Positions 5,251-5,481 of a stretch of DNA of 5,481 nucleotides are shown here, one piece after another. This stretch comes from an uncultured Erysipelotrichaceae bacterium (lineage in GTDB: Bacteria > Bacillota_I > Bacilli_A > RFN20 > CAG-826): assembly GCA_902782395.1 (NCBI GenBank), contig CACZNF010000049.1:1-5481 (forward strand), given 5' to 3'. Both the position numbers and the translations under genes were made by a program. The notes beneath the pieces were generated by a model. The model was not told where the DNA came from, did not search any database, and saw nothing but the letters and a program-made list of their open reading frames with translations. Numbering within the stretch: the first letter of the stretch is position 1; each line of letters opens with the position of its first letter.

Positions 5251-5481
5251 TTAAGCCTCAACGTGAATGACGGTAGGAATCGCGTCTTCATTTCTTTGTT
5301 CAATAAATTTGATAGCGACATCACCAAACAAAGCGATGGATAAGACGTCTTCATCACTCTTAGCGATATCTTTGTATTGTTTCTTTAATTCTGCAAATTC
5401 TGGTTTTAAGTCATCAGCAGGACGATAGTCGATGACTTTGTCATCACCAATAATCTTATGTCTGATTTCTTCATCAACTGG
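5251..5481 (-). CDS. oadA: Oxaloacetate decarboxylase alpha / pyruvate carboxylase subunit B-like carboxyltransferase, C-terminal fragment
   Basis: The - strand frame is open from the right edge to a TAA at 5251-5253, giving the last 76 residues; the start lies outside the window. Visible motifs are HKIIGDD, DYRPADDLKPEF (a form of the RPADxLxPE signature of OadA/PycB) and EDVLSIALFGDVAIKFIEQR (a form of EDVLxYALFPxVAxKFxExR). These belong to the conserved carboxyltransferase C-terminal domain of oxaloacetate decarboxylase alpha and pyruvate carboxylase. MmdA-type acyl-CoA carboxyltransferases lack them. The chain ends 13 residues after IEQR with no linker or biotin domain. Full-length OadA of Klebsiella type continues into a biotin carrier, so this is the split form, served by the carrier at 4604-4948. 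The protein should move CO2 from oxaloacetate to biotin, releasing pyruvate. The catalytic TIM barrel is not visible. It is the first gene seen in the operon, 2 bases from oadG. Confidence 0.9.
   Translation of the reverse strand, partial: PVDEEIRHKIIGDDKVIDYRPADDLKPEFAELKKQYKDIAKSDEDVLSIALFGDVAIKFIEQRNEDAIPTVIHVEA

Noticed and set aside
5251..5481. The alpha fragment as methylmalonyl-CoA or glutaconyl-CoA decarboxylase alpha subunit, suggested by gene order.
   Set aside because: The RPAD...KPE and EDVL...ALF...KF motifs belong to the OadA/pyruvate carboxylase C-terminal domain and not to acyl-CoA carboxyltransferases.
1..5481. Mycoplasma-type code with TGA read as tryptophan.
   Set aside because: Tryptophans in conserved positions (for example DQWDW in AsnA and KWPND in BirA) are TGG, and birA ends properly at TGA.
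1..5481. CRISPR arrays, tRNA or rRNA genes, insertion sequences and phage genes.
   Set aside because: No spaced direct repeats, cloverleaf-like sequence, transposase motifs or terminal inverted repeats were seen. Nearly all bases are used by the recognised genes and short spacers.

Overview
The window is AT-rich, densely packed bacterial DNA using the standard code: tryptophan is TGG and TGA is a real stop. Gene content points to an anaerobic or fermentative, low-GC Bacillota or Mollicutes-related lineage, possibly of Erysipelotrichales/RF39 type. That content is AsnA-type asparagine synthetase, a sodium-pumping decarboxylase with a free biotin carrier, a biotin ligase without a DNA-binding domain, and a short lipoprotein. 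The lineage is inferred from style and content only.

Layout. At the left edge the 3' four fifths of asnA runs on the + strand (1-789). Everything else is on the - strand. From right to left these are: the last 76 codons of an oxaloacetate decarboxylase alpha subunit (oadA-like, 5251-5481); a one-helix gamma-type subunit (4952-5248); a free biotin carboxyl carrier protein (4604-4948); the sodium-translocating beta subunit OadB (3195-4589); a hairpin terminator (3145-3174); a monocistronic lipoprotein gene (2404-3075); a second terminator (2366-2398); a class I biotin protein ligase (birA, 1650-2354); and a HAD-family phosphatase-like protein with an N-terminal membrane hairpin (781-1653). The last two are joined by an ATGA start/stop overlap.

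How the genes work together. The A, G, carrier and B genes form a tight operon with gaps of 2, 3 and 14 bases. Together they would encode a membrane enzyme that transfers CO2 from a carboxylic acid, most likely oxaloacetate, to biotin on the carrier. The carboxybiotin is then decarboxylated at OadB with export of Na+. The carrier must be biotinylated, and the biotin ligase nearby is the obvious supplier. asnA makes asparagine from aspartate and ammonia, so it shares the oxaloacetate/aspartate node, but it is convergent and not part of the operon.

No clearly undescribed system is present. The points most worth a second look are: (1) the asnA and HAD genes overlap by 9 bases and each seems to carry the other's terminator inside its coding sequence; (2) a GGAGG lies in the 3' arm of the terminator in front of birA, correctly spaced from an in-frame TTG; (3) the decarboxylase has the gene order of methylmalonyl-CoA decarboxylase but a catalytic-subunit tail of oxaloacetate decarboxylase/pyruvate carboxylase type; (4) a HAD domain is fused to a two-helix membrane hairpin.
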